DNA from: DATKEJ01 sp963768715
GTDB lineage: Bacteria > Bacteroidota > Rhodothermia > Rhodothermales > DATKEJ01
DNA length: 64,000 nucleotides
NCBI GenBank assembly: GCA_963768715.1
Contig: CAVYJC010000004.1
Coordinates: 62,001 to 126,000 of the forward strand
Reading direction: 5' to 3'
The notes under the pieces are model-generated. The model did not search any database. It was not told the DNA's origin and worked only from the letters and a program-made list of their open reading frames with translations. Below, piece by piece: positions 16,326-27,286 of the stretch (position 1 is the first letter of the stretch; every line of letters starts with the position of its first letter). Made by a program: the position numbers and the translations under genes.

Positions 16326-19138
16326 CTAACGCGCCACCACCATCGTAAAACTCCGCGCGAAGGTTCCCGCTCGCATCCGGCAGACGTACAGTCCGCCCGG
16401 ATGATCGGCGGCCTGGAAGGTGACCGTGCGCGTTCCCGCCGGCTGCATGCCGTCGACGAGTCGCTCGATTTGTCGGCCGAGGGCATCGAAAACGACGATG
16501 GTGACCTGTTCGGGCCTCGGTACCCCGTAACGAATCTGCGTCGATTGTGCGAACGGATTCGGATAGTTCTGATACAGCACGAAGGTCGACGGCAACGTCT
16601 CGTCTTCGGTGGCCGTTCCGATCACCGTGTGAAACTCCCGGACTTCCGACCATGCGCCGTCCCCACCGGCGTTCGAGGCTCGCACCCGCCAGTAGTACTG
16701 GGTATCGTATGCCAGGGGCGACGGCAGCTCGTGCGAGGGATCGGCGCTTTCCACACTCACGATGACCTGCGAGAACGACGTGTCGGTAGCCACCTCGAGG
16801 TGGTAGGAGTCGGCAGCGGAAACCTCCTGCCAGGTAAACACCGCGTAGGCCGGAACTTCCGTGGCCGATGCCGCAGGCGACTCAAGCGTCACGGCCTCGG
16901 GCGCCGAAATGGCGGTTCGGAAATGCCACGGAACGGTGATCGTGTACTTCCCGTCCGCCGCGTAACCCCAGACCCGCCAATAGTAGGTCTTGTCGTGATC
17001 CGGCAGAAGAGCGGCAAGAGAGTCTGTCGCCAGGCTGTCGAGGTCGATGAGCGGCGTGGCAAATGAGTCATTCTCCGCTACCTGCAGCCGATGATAGACG
17101 GCATCGGGAGCCTTCATCCATCGGAACGTCGGTTCGACGGCAACACCCGTCTCTGCACTTGCCGGCTCTAGAAGAGTCGCTGCCAGCGGACCCGATTCGC
17201 CGACAGTAAACTTGATATAGTCGGTGAACGGTCCCTCCCCCCCTGCTCCGATCGAGCGCACCCGCCAGTAGTAGCTGGCGCCGGCTTGCGGAGCGACGAA
17301 CGGTTCCTCCGTGTTAGGCGTGTTCGAAGCAAAAATGACTTCGTTGATGTTGGTTCCCGAGGCGACCTGTAGGTCAAAGCGCTGTGCGTCCGGCGGACGC
17401 GTCCACATCATGGTGACCGTGGTCGGCAAATCCGCCGCTCCGCTCAAAGGCGCGATCTGCGTGACGTTCGAAGGCGAAGTCACCACGAACAGCCCTTCGA
17501 TCTTGCCGCCTCCGCTTACAATCACCTCACTCGCCGCCCGGCCGATTTCCAGTCTCGTGATGGTATCACCATTCGCCGCGGACCACCATAGGTTCGTGTC
17601 GGATGCGTCGACAACGAGATCTCTGATTGGTTCAACGCCTGACAGCAAATCGACGGACTCTGTTCCATCCAGGTTGCCTCGCCTGATTGTCTTCGTCGCC
17701 AGATCGAGCCAGTAGAGATAGTTCGAGCTGACGGCGATCCCGGATCCGACCGCCGTCTTGAGCATCACCGGATCTGACCCGTCGAGATTGCGCTGCCACA
17801 ATTCTCCGAGATGCCCCACATAGTAGACTTTCCCGTGGACGGCGTCCGTCTCGATGTCAAAGATTGTCTCGTAGCTTTCCGACTCGATGACATTATTGAC
17901 TGGACCATCCAGCGGACCCATAATGATTCGTCCCGGAATTAACGTCGTGGGAACCCCAATCGACCCTTCCGTGCCCACATAAATTGACCGGTTCGTCGGG
18001 TCCAAGGCGATTGCCGATAGGACGTCCAGACCGTCCAGAGGAGGCAAAGGACCCGGAAGTTCGATATCGATGTCCTCAGGATTCCTTCCGTTGAGATCCG
18101 AGCGGGATAGCCAATTTTTTGGATACAGCCCCTCGATCCAATACACTTTATGCTCGATCGGATCCACGGCGACATCAACCGGCTGGATCATCGACGACGC
18201 CAGATTCTCGAGTCCGGAGCCGTCATACTTGCACCGCATTAGGTGGGCGCGCCACGGATCCGTAGCCAGATAAATCATTCGTGAAGTGCGATTGATCGCA
18301 AGGCTCTCGGCCACGCCTGTCACTTCGAGAAGTTTCGTGCCGTTCGAACCGTCGGTAGACGCGCACATGAGCTCGGCAGGATCCGCGGTCCCACCCAACG
18401 GAGCCGGAGCCGTCTGAGCCCAGCAAAGGCGGTTCGCCGCCGGCTCGACCGCCAAGGCGAACATGTAGGACGACGATTTGACGACCGTATCCACAACCGC
18501 TCCGTCGAAACTCGTCTTCAGGATGTGCATGCCGGATGCAATGAAAACCTCTTGTGCACGTCATCGACAGCCAGGTAGTGCTTTCCTACGGTGCTTATCT
18601 GCATGATGTCCGTTCCGTCGAGTTTCGACCGGTAGGTTCCGCCATTTTCGTTCGACCAGAACATCAGATCGTCTTCGACGGAGATCTCGAGACGGCGCGG
18701 CCATTCAAAGCTCGTCACGAGATCCACAGCATCGGTTCCGTCGAGACGACTTCTTTTGATAGCGGATTTCTCGGTCCAGTAGAGGTAGCCGTTCGTGCCG
18801 TCTACAGCGATCCCGTACGGCGCATGGGAGTATGGAAAAATCGCGTCACCTTCGCTGCCGTCAGGACTGATTCGAGAAATCCGATACGTCCCCTGATCGG
18901 CCCAATAGACCCAACCCGTGACCTGGTCGATATCCATATCGACCGGCCATTCAAGCGCGAAGCCTTGCGCGACTTTTTGTTGGGACGTGCCGTCGAAATT
19001 AGACGACATGATGGCCGGGTTATCGGGCTCCGTCCAGTAAAGACGACCCTGCGCGAAAGCGGGTTGTGTGGCTAGGAGGGAGAGCAGGACCAGGACCCCG
19101 GTACGGTCCAGCCACCTCAGTGTCGTTGTGTGACTCAT
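16326..19138 (-). pseudogene. YWTD-propeller / FN3-like / T9SS paralogue, one frameshift
   Basis: Paralogue of 12592-15957. Residues 1-206 are in one frame (19138-18518: MSHTTTLRWLDRTGVLVLL, then GRLYWTEPDNPAIMSSNFDG), and the rest is in another (to 16326). The switch is near 18548 within AGAGGTTTTCATT: adding one base restores VHKR-VFIASGMHILK, as in the paralogue. It has the same propeller and a final T9SS domain (FVLYQNYPNPFAQST...MVVAR) but only three FN3-like modules against five. The sequence before the ATG, CGGAGACAGGTC, matches its paralogue. Only one indel and otherwise intact, so a base-calling error is as likely as real inactivation. Confidence 0.85.
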
Positions 19139-19480
19139 GACCTGTCTCCGATTTGGATAGCAGGATAAGAAACGAGATATGGCCCGGCAGAGTTGTGGGG
19201 GATCGTCGCATCGTCATGGAGTGAAAATGTGCAAGTTGCCATTGGAGCACGTGTGAACGCCCGTCTGACGGCCCAACCCTTAATACACAACCGGCAGCCC
19301 TGTCCCCCAATGACCCGCGTCCAGTAGCCTCTGACCAACCGACGTAGGGGTTGCGGCATTCCCCCCACTCGGATCGTTGAATCTGTCCGGCATGAATGGG
19401 CGAAAACATCCTTCAGCGACAGTCCCAGGTTCATACGAGCCTTCTTTTCTGCCATGACCAAATCAATTCGGGAGGGTGTC

Positions 19481-22400
19481 ATGAAGCCGTCACAGATACG
19501 GATCAGGAACCGGGGTCGTTATCTCATCCTTGGAATTGCCACCATCCTATGGATCATGCCTTCCGTCCACGCGCAGACGTTTGAGTGGGCAGTGCTGGCG
19601 GGCGGATCGGCGGCCGGAACATCCATTGTGCCGGAAACCGATCGTGCAGTAGGAATCGCGTCCGATGCATCCAATTTTGTTTACGTCACAGGGTCATTCA
19701 AAGACCAGGCCCAGTTCGGTACTACGACCATCACGAGCGCCGGCGGCCGAGACGCTTTCCTTGCCAGGTATCGGACCGACGGAAAGCTCGACTGGGTCAA
19801 AGCCTTCGGCGGACCGGCAGACGATGACGGATTCGGTGTGGCGACAGACGGTGCAGGAGTGGTCTGCGTCACGGGCGATTTCGTTCAGACAGCAAGTTTC
19901 GACGGCGTGTCCCTCAGCAGTTATGGGGGCCGCGATATCTTCCTGGCCTGCTTTTCAAGCCAGGGAGCACTCAAGTGGGTACGTCAGGCCGGCGGTACGA
20001 CCGGATTTTCTAACGGCACGTGGGCAGACACGGGCTACGATGTAGTCGTTGCTGGAGACGGAGCGGTCTACGTCACAGGTGAGTTTCGTGGAACGGCCAA
20101 GTTTGACGGGATTTCCGTAGGAAGCCACGGATCGAGTGACGGCTTCCTTGCAAAGTATTCCCACGACGGATCCATCGTGTGGGTGAAACGATGGGGAGGA
20201 TCGAGCGACGATGATGGCGTCGGACTTGCAATCGACCCGCATGGAGACGTGATCCTCACCGGCTTCTTCAGCGGAGCCGCTGATTTTGGATCGTATACCC
20301 TGAACTCAAGTGGGGCATGGGACATGTACGTCTCCAAATGGAATCCAAATGGGTCGATCATCTGGGCAAACAAGGGAGGCGGCCGTTCGAATGACAGAGG
20401 TCTGGGTGTCGCCACCGATCCCGACGGAAACGTCTATGTGACGGGCTACTTCAAAGATACTGCCGTTTTCGGATCGCAGACGTTCACGGCCACCGGTGAA
20501 CGCGATGGCTATGTACTGAAAATGCGCTCCGACGGCACCTTCGATTGGACGGTCCCGATCCACGGGGAGGGGACAAACCACGGCGAAGGTATTGTCTACT
20601 CCGGTCACGATCGCATCTACGTTGTGGGAGCGTGTTCCGGCAATTGCACTTTCGGTACACTGGCCGCCGGCACAGGCGGTGACCGGGATGCCTTTGTCGC
20701 CGAACTCGATCCGTCGGGCAAGTTTGACTGGGTCAGAACGGGTGGCAGCCGTTCAATGGATATCGGACACGGAATCGCTCTTAACGGTCCCCGCGTCCTG
20801 ATCTCCGGACAGGTTGGCGGACCTCCCACCTTTGGTTCGATTTCGCTGCCGTTCCGTGGGGCGACCGACGCATTTCTCGCATCGGTCGATCTGCGCCCGC
20901 AACCCCCGACGCTGGTATCACCAGAGAAGGATGCGGCGTACACCTCCACTTCGCCGAGCCTCGTTTGGACGCCCGTCGACCTCGCGACTCGTTACAACCT
21001 GCAGGTCGCAAGTGACGCTGCCTTCGCTAGCATCGTCTATACCGAAAACACGCCGGCGACACACGTGACGTTTGTGGCTCCCGTTGCCGAACACGAGTAC
21101 TACTGGCGTGTGAACGGAGTCGGACTGGTAGGACCCGGCGAATGGTCCGAGGTGGGTCACTTCACGGCCGGAAATTCGGGTCCGCTGGCTCCGCAGTTGA
21201 CGGCGCCTTTGGACAACGCGTCGGACGTCAGTACGTCCGCCTTTATGGCTCGCGGCGCCCAAAGCAGATTGGCACCGCATCCAGGTCTCCAGCAGCGAGG
21301 CGTTCGTCTCGCCCGAGATCAGTGTCGACCACGTGGCGGGGACGAGTTATCAGGCGTCGGGTCTGGATTTCGAGACGAGGTACTTCTGGCGCGTGGCTGG
21401 CGTGAGCGAATCGGGCAAGAGCACGTACGCGGCTGCGTGGTCGTTAGTAACGATGCTGGCGTCTGTCGCGGCGCTGTCCTTGATCGCGCGCGCGCAGAAT
21501 GCCTCGGACGTGTCTACTTCGCCGGATCTCGTTTGGACGTCGGTCGACCTCGCGACTAGTTACAACGTGCAGGTGGCAAGTGATGACGCCTTCGCAGCAC
21601 CTCGTCTATACGGAAAACACGCCGGCGACACAGGTGACGTTTGTGGCTCCCGTTGCCGAACACGAGTACTACTGGCGTGTGAACGGAGTGGGACTGCAGT
21701 AGGACGGCGAATGGTCCGAGGTGGGTCACTTCACGGCCGGAAATTCGGGTCCGCTGGCTCCGCAGTTGACGGCGCCTTTGGACAACGCGTCGGACGTCAG
21801 TACGTCGCCATCACTGACCTGGATCCCGGCGCCGAAGGCGGACTGGCACCACATCCAGGTATCCAGCAACCAGGCATTCGAGTCGCCCGAGATCAGCCTC
21901 TCTCACGTCTTGGGGACCAGCTACACGCCCATGAATCTCAGCTACGCGACGAGGTACTTCTGGCGCGTTGCCGGCGTGAGCGAATCGGGCAAGAGCACCT
22001 ACACCACACCATGGTCGTTCGTAACCCTGGAGGCGGCGCCGGACGAGGTCACGCTAGAAAGTCCCGCCAATGGAAGCGACGAGGTTGCCGCGTACACGGA
22101 ATTCTCGTGGCAGGAAATGTCGGGCGCGGACAAGTACCATCTTCAAGTGGCCAGGGACGCGGCTTTCACGACGCTCGTCGTCGATGATTCGACGCTGACG
22201 GCTCCTGGCTACAAGGTGACCACGCCTCTTGGGTACGCAACGGAATACCACTGGCGCGTGCGTGCACACAACGCCGGCGGTTTCGGGGCGTGGAGCCCCG
22301 CATCGTCGTTCGTGGTGGTGGTGGGGACGGCCATTGAGGACCTGGAGGTCGTGTCCACTGGACTTGACCTGCGGGGCGCTGGACGCATTCGCATCGCATT

Positions 22401-22603
22401 CGGACTTCCCGAATCAACCGAAATCCGGATGGAGGTGTTCGATGCGACCGGTAGAGCCGTTGCGTTGCTCGCGGACGGATTCGTCGGCGGCGAGGCCAGA
22501 ACGTCTTTACTGGGATGCCGGGAACGTGGCAAGCGGGGTGTATTTCCTGCGGTTGATCGTCGGCCCGGAGGCGAGGGTCAAGTCGTTTGTGGTCGTGCGA
22601 TAA
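19481..22603 (+). pseudogene. SBBP-propeller / FN3-like / T9SS secreted protein, several frame breaks
   Basis: The start is the ATG at 19481 with GGGAGG 6 bp upstream; a signal peptide ends VHAQ. About 440 residues of SBBP-type repeats follow, each with G-x-VYVTG-x-F...FG...GGRDAFLA...WVK..GG. From about 20900 there are FN3-like modules (YYWRVNGVG, RYFWRVAGVSESGKST). The frame then breaks: +1 near 21236 (tccg for tcg), +1 near 21598, an in-frame TAG near 21700 (CTGCAGTAGGAC against CTGGTAGGACCC in the sister module) and +1 near 22497. Put together it ends RLIVGPEARVKSFVVVR, a T9SS-like tail. About 100 bp is repeated exactly at 21141-21236 and 21711-21806, so recombination between modules is likely. 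It is divergent from 19138; the 342-bp gap between shows nothing I can name. Confidence 0.8.
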
Positions 22604-22605
22604 GG

Positions 22606-22633
22606 GTCCGGCGTCCGAAGTCCGTGGTCCGTG
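22606..22633. repeat. Heptad array, word GTCCGNN (4 units)
   Basis: GTCCGGC, GTCCGAA, GTCCGTG, GTCCGTG, beginning 2 bp after the TAA of the SBBP gene. Confidence 0.88.
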
Positions 22634-22769
22634 GTCTAGACCTCGCGCGGCTGAAGCCCCGCTCGGTGGATCTTGTTGTGCCTTCTCCAGCCCCAGGCTG
22701 AATGCTCCAGAGATCTAGAGTCTTGGCGTCTTTGCGTAAGAACAAAGAAGTATCGCCGTTGTGGCTTCT

Positions 22770-22920
22770 TCGAAATAACGGCAGCAACAGCCTGGGGTGG
22801 TTGTCCACCCCAGCCAGCGGCGGCGCATCGGAGCGGCGGCAACAGCCAACCACCCCGGCCTTCAGGCCGGGGTTCGGCCGGGCTCGACCCCAATATTCCG
22901 AACCGGGTTTTAACCCGGTG
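22770..22920. repeat. Cluster of GC-rich hairpins between convergent genes
   Basis: Palindromes include CTGGGGTGG-ttgt-CCACCCCAG, CCCCGGCCT-tc-AGGCCGGGG and ACCGGGTT-tt-AACCCGGT. They resemble in form, not in sequence, the hairpins of the 239-bp units at 30781. The stop of the SDR gene (22910-22912) lies inside the last hairpin. They may act as transcription ends for both genes, but no U-run is present. 22634-22769 shows nothing else. Confidence 0.6.
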
Positions 22921-23558
22921 AGGCGCCCGAACGCGGAATCGCCTTCGATAGAATCACCCGCTTCCCGATCGGATCCGTCCGCGCCGCACTTACCATCGCA
23001 GCGGCAATGTCCCTCGCGTGGACGGGCTGAAGCGATCTCGATGCGAAGCGGAGCAGCCACGCCCCGATCTGCTCACCGAGCCGGCGCTCAGGACGGTCCC
23101 CAACGATCACAGATGGCCGGATGATCGTCAGCGCTGGATATCCGATTTGCGGAGATCGCGTCCTCGACTTCTCCCTTGACCCTGCTGTAAAAGAAGAGCG
23201 ACTTCGTGCTCGCACCCATCGAGCTGACGAGTACGAAATGCCGGGCGCCGGCGCTGCGCGCCATCCTCGCAATTCCGACCGTATACTCGTAATCCACCTT
23301 CCGAAAAGCCTCCTTCGAGCCCGCCTTGGCCATGGTTGTCCCGAGCGCGCAGAAGACGTGATCCACCTCCGGCATGTCGCCTGACTCGATGAAGGCATCG
23401 AAATCGATGACGTATTGTACAGCCTTTGAGTGGCGGTCCAATCCCTCGATGGCGCGACGCATCAGGATGTGAACCGTGTCGTAGGCCTCATCCTCGAGAA
23501 GGAGGTTGAGGCATTCACGACCTACCAGGCCGGTAGCGCCGAATAGAAGGCAGTTCAT
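22910..23558 (-). pseudogene. Atypical short-chain dehydrogenase (NAD(P)-binding), one frameshift
   Basis: MNCLLFGATGLVGRECLNLL from 23558 gives the Rossmann G-x-x-G-x-x-G. HVFCALGTTMAKAGS, HFVLVSSMGA and FFYSRVKGEVE (a Y-x-x-x-K type site) place it in the small atypical SDR group near HTATIP2/TIP30 and YbjT-like proteins, about 215 residues long. Near 23147 the frame shifts by one base: EVEDAI continues as QIGYPALTIIRPSVIVGDRP in the other frame and ends at 22910. The rest of the C-terminus is normal (LQPVHARDIAAAMV). A single-base error would explain it. Role: probably a redox or NADPH-sensing enzyme; substrate unknown. The 252 bp between it and 23811 show nothing. Confidence 0.8.
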
Positions 23559-23810
23559 GGAAAGCAGAAAGCAGATTGATCCGGTACAGCGCGCCGGAAC
23601 CCGCCGAAGAAGGTACATCTTTGGGTCGCCCGTAGTTGCGCGGGCAACTGTGGCAGCCGCCACCGATGTGCTCGCGCGCTCAAAGAAGGCTCGTCATCCC
23701 GATCCGCTGATGCGCGCCGGAGGCGGTGAGCGACCTCTTCTGAAATGGCAGAGCGTGTCGTACCAATCCCAAGTCCCCTCCGAAGGGGACGATGAGATGG
23801 CCCAGACTCG

Positions 23811-24416
23811 TCAGTTCATCACTTCGGCCGGGGCCGTGTGCCTGATCTCCGTGCCGAGCACTTTGAGGAACGCTGCAATCCATGCCGGGTGCGCCGGCCA
23901 GGCAGGCCCCGTCACGAGGTTTCCGTCTGTGTATGCACCCGTGATAGGGACCTCAGCGAATGTTCCGCCGGCCGCCCGAACCTCCGGTGCAACAGCTGGA
24001 TAGGAATTGCACGTCCTCCCGTTCAGCACGCCGGCCGCCGCCAGGATTTGAGGTCCGTGGCACAAGGCCGCCACAGGTTTCCCAGCCTCGAAGAAATGCC
24101 TCACGATGTTGAGGACGTCCTCGTTGAGACGGATGTACTCCGGCGCACGACCACCGGGAACGACAAGAGCGTCGTATTGCGACGCATCAACGTCCGCGAA
24201 GGTCGCGTTCAGCGTGAAGTTGTGGCCCCGCTTCTCGGAGTAGGTCTGATCCCCCTCGAAGTCGTGAATCGCCGTCCGAACGAAATCGCCTTCCGACTTG
24301 TCCGGACATACTGCATCCACCGTGTGGCCTACCGCCTGCAGCGCCTGAAACGGCACCATGACTTCGTAGTCTTCGACGTAATCGCCGACCAGCATCAGAA
24401 TTGATTTGCCAGCCAT
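23811..24416 (-). CDS. DJ-1/PfpI family protein
   Basis: 201 residues. The ATG at 24416 is preceded on the minus strand by AGGAGGGTAGAATC, a strong ribosome site that decides the start (the frame is open further upstream). Flavodoxin-like DJ-1/PfpI fold: nucleophile elbow Cys119-His120 in AALCHGPQILAAAG, with VVPGGRAPEYI before it. Cytoplasmic. Members are described as proteases, glyoxalases or chaperones; this one groups by motif with PfpI-like glyoxalase/deglycase proteins. It lies 37 bp downstream of the rhamnosidase gene on the same strand, so it is probably co-transcribed with it. Confidence 0.9.
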   Translation of the reverse strand: MAGKSILMLVGDYVEDYEVMVPFQALQAVGHTVDAVCPDKSEGDFVRTAIHDFEGDQTYSEKRGHNFTLNATFADVDASQYDALVVPGGRAPEYIRLNEDVLNIVRHFFEAGKPVAALCHGPQILAAAGVLNGRTCNSYPAVAPEVRAAGGTFAEVPITGAYTDGNLVTGPAWPAHPAWIAAFLKVLGTEIRHTAPAEVMN

Positions 24417-24453
24417 GATTCTACCCTCCTGAACTATCCGTTTGTTTTGATTT

Positions 24454-27135
24454 CTAGTGATATCTGCACACGAAGTGATACGTTCCTGAGCCGATTTCGA
24501 CGATTGTCGCCGACCCCTCGGTCCTCGTCCCGGTGATTCCGCCGGCATCGGCGAGCGATCGCCCACTTTCTGTGACTTGCCCCGTGTCGTCGCTCGGAAG
24601 GACCACCGTCGCCGCTGTATTTGGCGGAATAGTGACGTCCAGCCGAAATTCATCATCCGCGAGTTCCCAGGACGATCGGAGAGACCCGTACATCGTCTCC
24701 AGCTCCGCCGCCGCAGACGTCAACCCACCCCCCTGACGTGGATGGATGACAACGTGTTGGAATCCCGGAGTGGGAGCATCCGGTCGAATACCGGCCACCC
24801 CTTCATACAACCACGACCCTACTGCGCCGTAGGCATAGTGATTGTAGGAGTTCATCTGCGGATCCTGAAGCGAGCCGTCGGGCTTGATGCCGTCCCAGTG
24901 CTCCCAGATCGTCGTGGCTCCTTTCGTTATCGGATACAGCCACGACGGATAGGTATCCTGCACGAGCAGATCATAGGCAACGTCTTCCCTGCCGAGATCG
25001 CACAGGACGTGCAGGATGAGGGGCGTGCCCAAGAATCCGGTCGTGATATGATTGTCGAAGCGCCGGATTTCAGCCACGAGCCGCTCCAGCGCCTCCGCCC
25101 GGAGATCTTCGGGCAGGAGGTCGAAAGCGAGCGCCAACACATATGCCGTCTGCGTGTTTGAGGCGATCCGGCCCGCGAGGGTTACGAATTCGTCACAGAA
25201 CACTTCTCGGATTCGCGAGGCGAGTCCCTCGTAGACGTGCACGTCCGCCATCCGGCCCAAAATCCGCGCGACCTCCGCCAGGAGACTGGTCGAATAGGCG
25301 AAATAGGCGGTTGCAATAAGGTCTGTGTCTGTCGGACCCGAAGGTCTCGTGTGGTCATTGGATCGATACGACAGCCAGTCGCCGTAGTGGATGTCCCCGC
25401 GCCAGACCAACCCGTCCCCCGCCCGCCGCCGCATATAGGCGATCCAGGAAGCCATCGAATCGTACTGATCCTCGAGAATTCGGATGTCACCGTACATCAG
25501 ATAGAGCGTCCATGGGACGATCACCGCGGCATCTGCCCAACCCGTTGCACCTCCACGAAACTCGCCGTCCATCGAAATGACGTCGGGCACCACGTGGGGG
25601 ACGCTCCCGTCGCCGCCCTGATCGACCTTCAGATCCCGCAGCCACTTCGTAAAGAAACTCGCAACGTCCATGTTGTAGGCCGCCGTGCGCGCAAAGACCT
25701 GTGCGTCGCCAGTCCAGCCGAGACGCTCATCCCGCTGTGGACAATCCGTCGGGACATCCAGAAAATTTCCCTTCTGGCTCCAGAGGATGTTCTCGTAGAG
25801 CTTGTTCAGTCTGGGATCCGAGCACGTGAAGCGCCCCGTTCGGATTAGATCGGAGTAGACGACCACGCCGGTCAGACTGTCGATCGTCAACGGACCTCGA
25901 TAGTTCTCCACCGACACGTACCGAAATCCGTGAAACGTGAAGTGCGGCTCGAAGACCTCGTCTTCCCCACTCCCTTTGAGGATGTACGTGTCCCTCTGCT
26001 CGGCCGAGCGGAGGTTCTCAGTGTAGAGATTGCCCTCGTCGTCGAGAACTTCGGCGTGGCGGAGTACGACGGTGTCGCCCTCCTCTCCCCTAACGCTGAA
26101 ACGTACCCATCCGACCATATTCTGACCGAAATCGACGACGGGCGTGCCGCTCGAACTCAGCGTAATAGCCTTCGGGTGAACCTCTTCCATGCGCTGCACG
26201 CGCGGACCGTTCTCAGCCACCAGAATGGCGCGCGAATGCTGGATGATTTCAACGCCACGCCAGTCCGCGTCGTCATATCCGGGGACAGCCCAGCCCGGCT
26301 TTTCGAGACGCGCGTCATAGGTCTCCCCGAGGTAGAGGTCCGACATCCGGATGGGGCCGGTTGTCGCCCTCCACTTATCGTCGGAGCGAACGATCATCCT
26401 CCGCCCATCCTCGAGCATCACTCGCAGCTCGGTAAGCAGGGCCAACCGCTCGCTGTAGACGTTCCGACGCGGCTCCCATGTGAGACCGCCCCGACACCAT
26501 CCGTCACCCAAGACAGCGCCGATGACGTTATCACCCTCCGTAAGTAATTCTGTCACGTCGTAAACCTGATACTGAAGGCGCGTGCCATAGCTGGTCCATC
26601 CCGGTGTGAAGAGGGCGTCGCCCACCCGCCGACCGTTGATGTGCGCCTCGTAGAGACCGAGTGCCGTCGCATAGAGACGCGCCGATTTGACCCGCCCATC
26701 CAACGCGAAGACGCGCCGCAGTATCGGCGTGGGCTGTGGGAGGCTGGTATCCTCGTTCCAGTCAGGAGAGATCCAATCCGCCTCCCACTCGTCAGCAGAG
26801 AGGAGCCCCATCTCCCAGAACGACCGCTCGCTCCAATCGGTCGGCTCTCCCTTCTCGTCCCAGGCGCGTACTTGCCAGAAGTATCGGCGCGTCGACTCCA
26901 GGTCGGGGCCCTCGTAGACGACGTGCACCGACTGGTTCGAGCGTACGCGACCGCTGTCCCAGACGGGACGGACATTTTCGGACGAGTCCATCATCTCGAC
27001 GCGAATCCGGTACGCTGACTGCTCCAACCCGCGGCGTTCCGACGCGAGTTTCCAGCTGAGCCGCGGTCTTTGGGCGTCGATGCCGATCGGATTGACTCGA
27101 TACTCGCAGCGAAGATCTTCTATTGTCAGGTTCAC
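24454..27135 (-). CDS. GH78 alpha-L-rhamnosidase
   Basis: 893 residues, start GTG at 27135 (MNLTIEDLRCEY). Order of domains fits GH78: N-terminal FN3-like (residues 1-110, PRLSWKL), beta-sandwich (about 125-320, GWTSYGTRLQYQVYDVT), second sandwich, then the (alpha/alpha)6 barrel with the hallmark DVPTDCPQRDERLGWTGDAQ near residue 470 (acid Glu/Asp) and TIWEHWDG near 745 (base Glu), ending in the C-terminal beta domain. Family reaction: inverting release of terminal alpha-L-rhamnose from glycans or glycosides. No signal peptide is seen, so it acts inside the cell or periplasm access is by other means. The DJ-1 gene follows in the same direction. Confidence 0.95.
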   Translation of the reverse strand: MNLTIEDLRCEYRVNPIGIDAQRPRLSWKLASERRGLEQSAYRIRVEMMDSSENVRPVWDSGRVRSNQSVHVVYEGPDLESTRRYFWQVRAWDEKGEPTDWSERSFWEMGLLSADEWEADWISPDWNEDTSLPQPTPILRRVFALDGRVKSARLYATALGLYEAHINGRRVGDALFTPGWTSYGTRLQYQVYDVTELLTEGDNVIGAVLGDGWCRGGLTWEPRRNVYSERLALLTELRVMLEDGRRMIVRSDDKWRATTGPIRMSDLYLGETYDARLEKPGWAVPGYDDADWRGVEIIQHSRAILVAENGPRVQRMEEVHPKAITLSSSGTPVVDFGQNMVGWVRFSVRGEEGDTVVLRHAEVLDDEGNLYTENLRSAEQRDTYILKGSGEDEVFEPHFTFHGFRYVSVENYRGPLTIDSLTGVVVYSDLIRTGRFTCSDPRLNKLYENILWSQKGNFLDVPTDCPQRDERLGWTGDAQVFARTAAYNMDVASFFTKWLRDLKVDQGGDGSVPHVVPDVISMDGEFRGGATGWADAAVIVPWTLYLMYGDIRILEDQYDSMASWIAYMRRRAGDGLVWRGDIHYGDWLSYRSNDHTRPSGPTDTDLIATAYFAYSTSLLAEVARILGRMADVHVYEGLASRIREVFCDEFVTLAGRIASNTQTAYVLALAFDLLPEDLRAEALERLVAEIRRFDNHITTGFLGTPLILHVLCDLGREDVAYDLLVQDTYPSWLYPITKGATTIWEHWDGIKPDGSLQDPQMNSYNHYAYGAVGSWLYEGVAGIRPDAPTPGFQHVVIHPRQGGGLTSAAAELETMYGSLRSSWELADDEFRLDVTIPPNTAATVVLPSDDTGQVTESGRSLADAGGITGTRTEGSATIVEIGSGTYHFVCRYH

Positions 27136-27286
27136 GTCAGTAACGTTCCGTTGTCATGGATGTAGGAACCTCCCCTACCCGGCCAACCAACCATTTACTA
27201 CTCCCGGTCATGACCTCTGCCGCCACCATTCCGGTTGCGCAACGCTTACTCTCCCGACGCTTTTCGAAAACTGGAGCAGGAGCATC

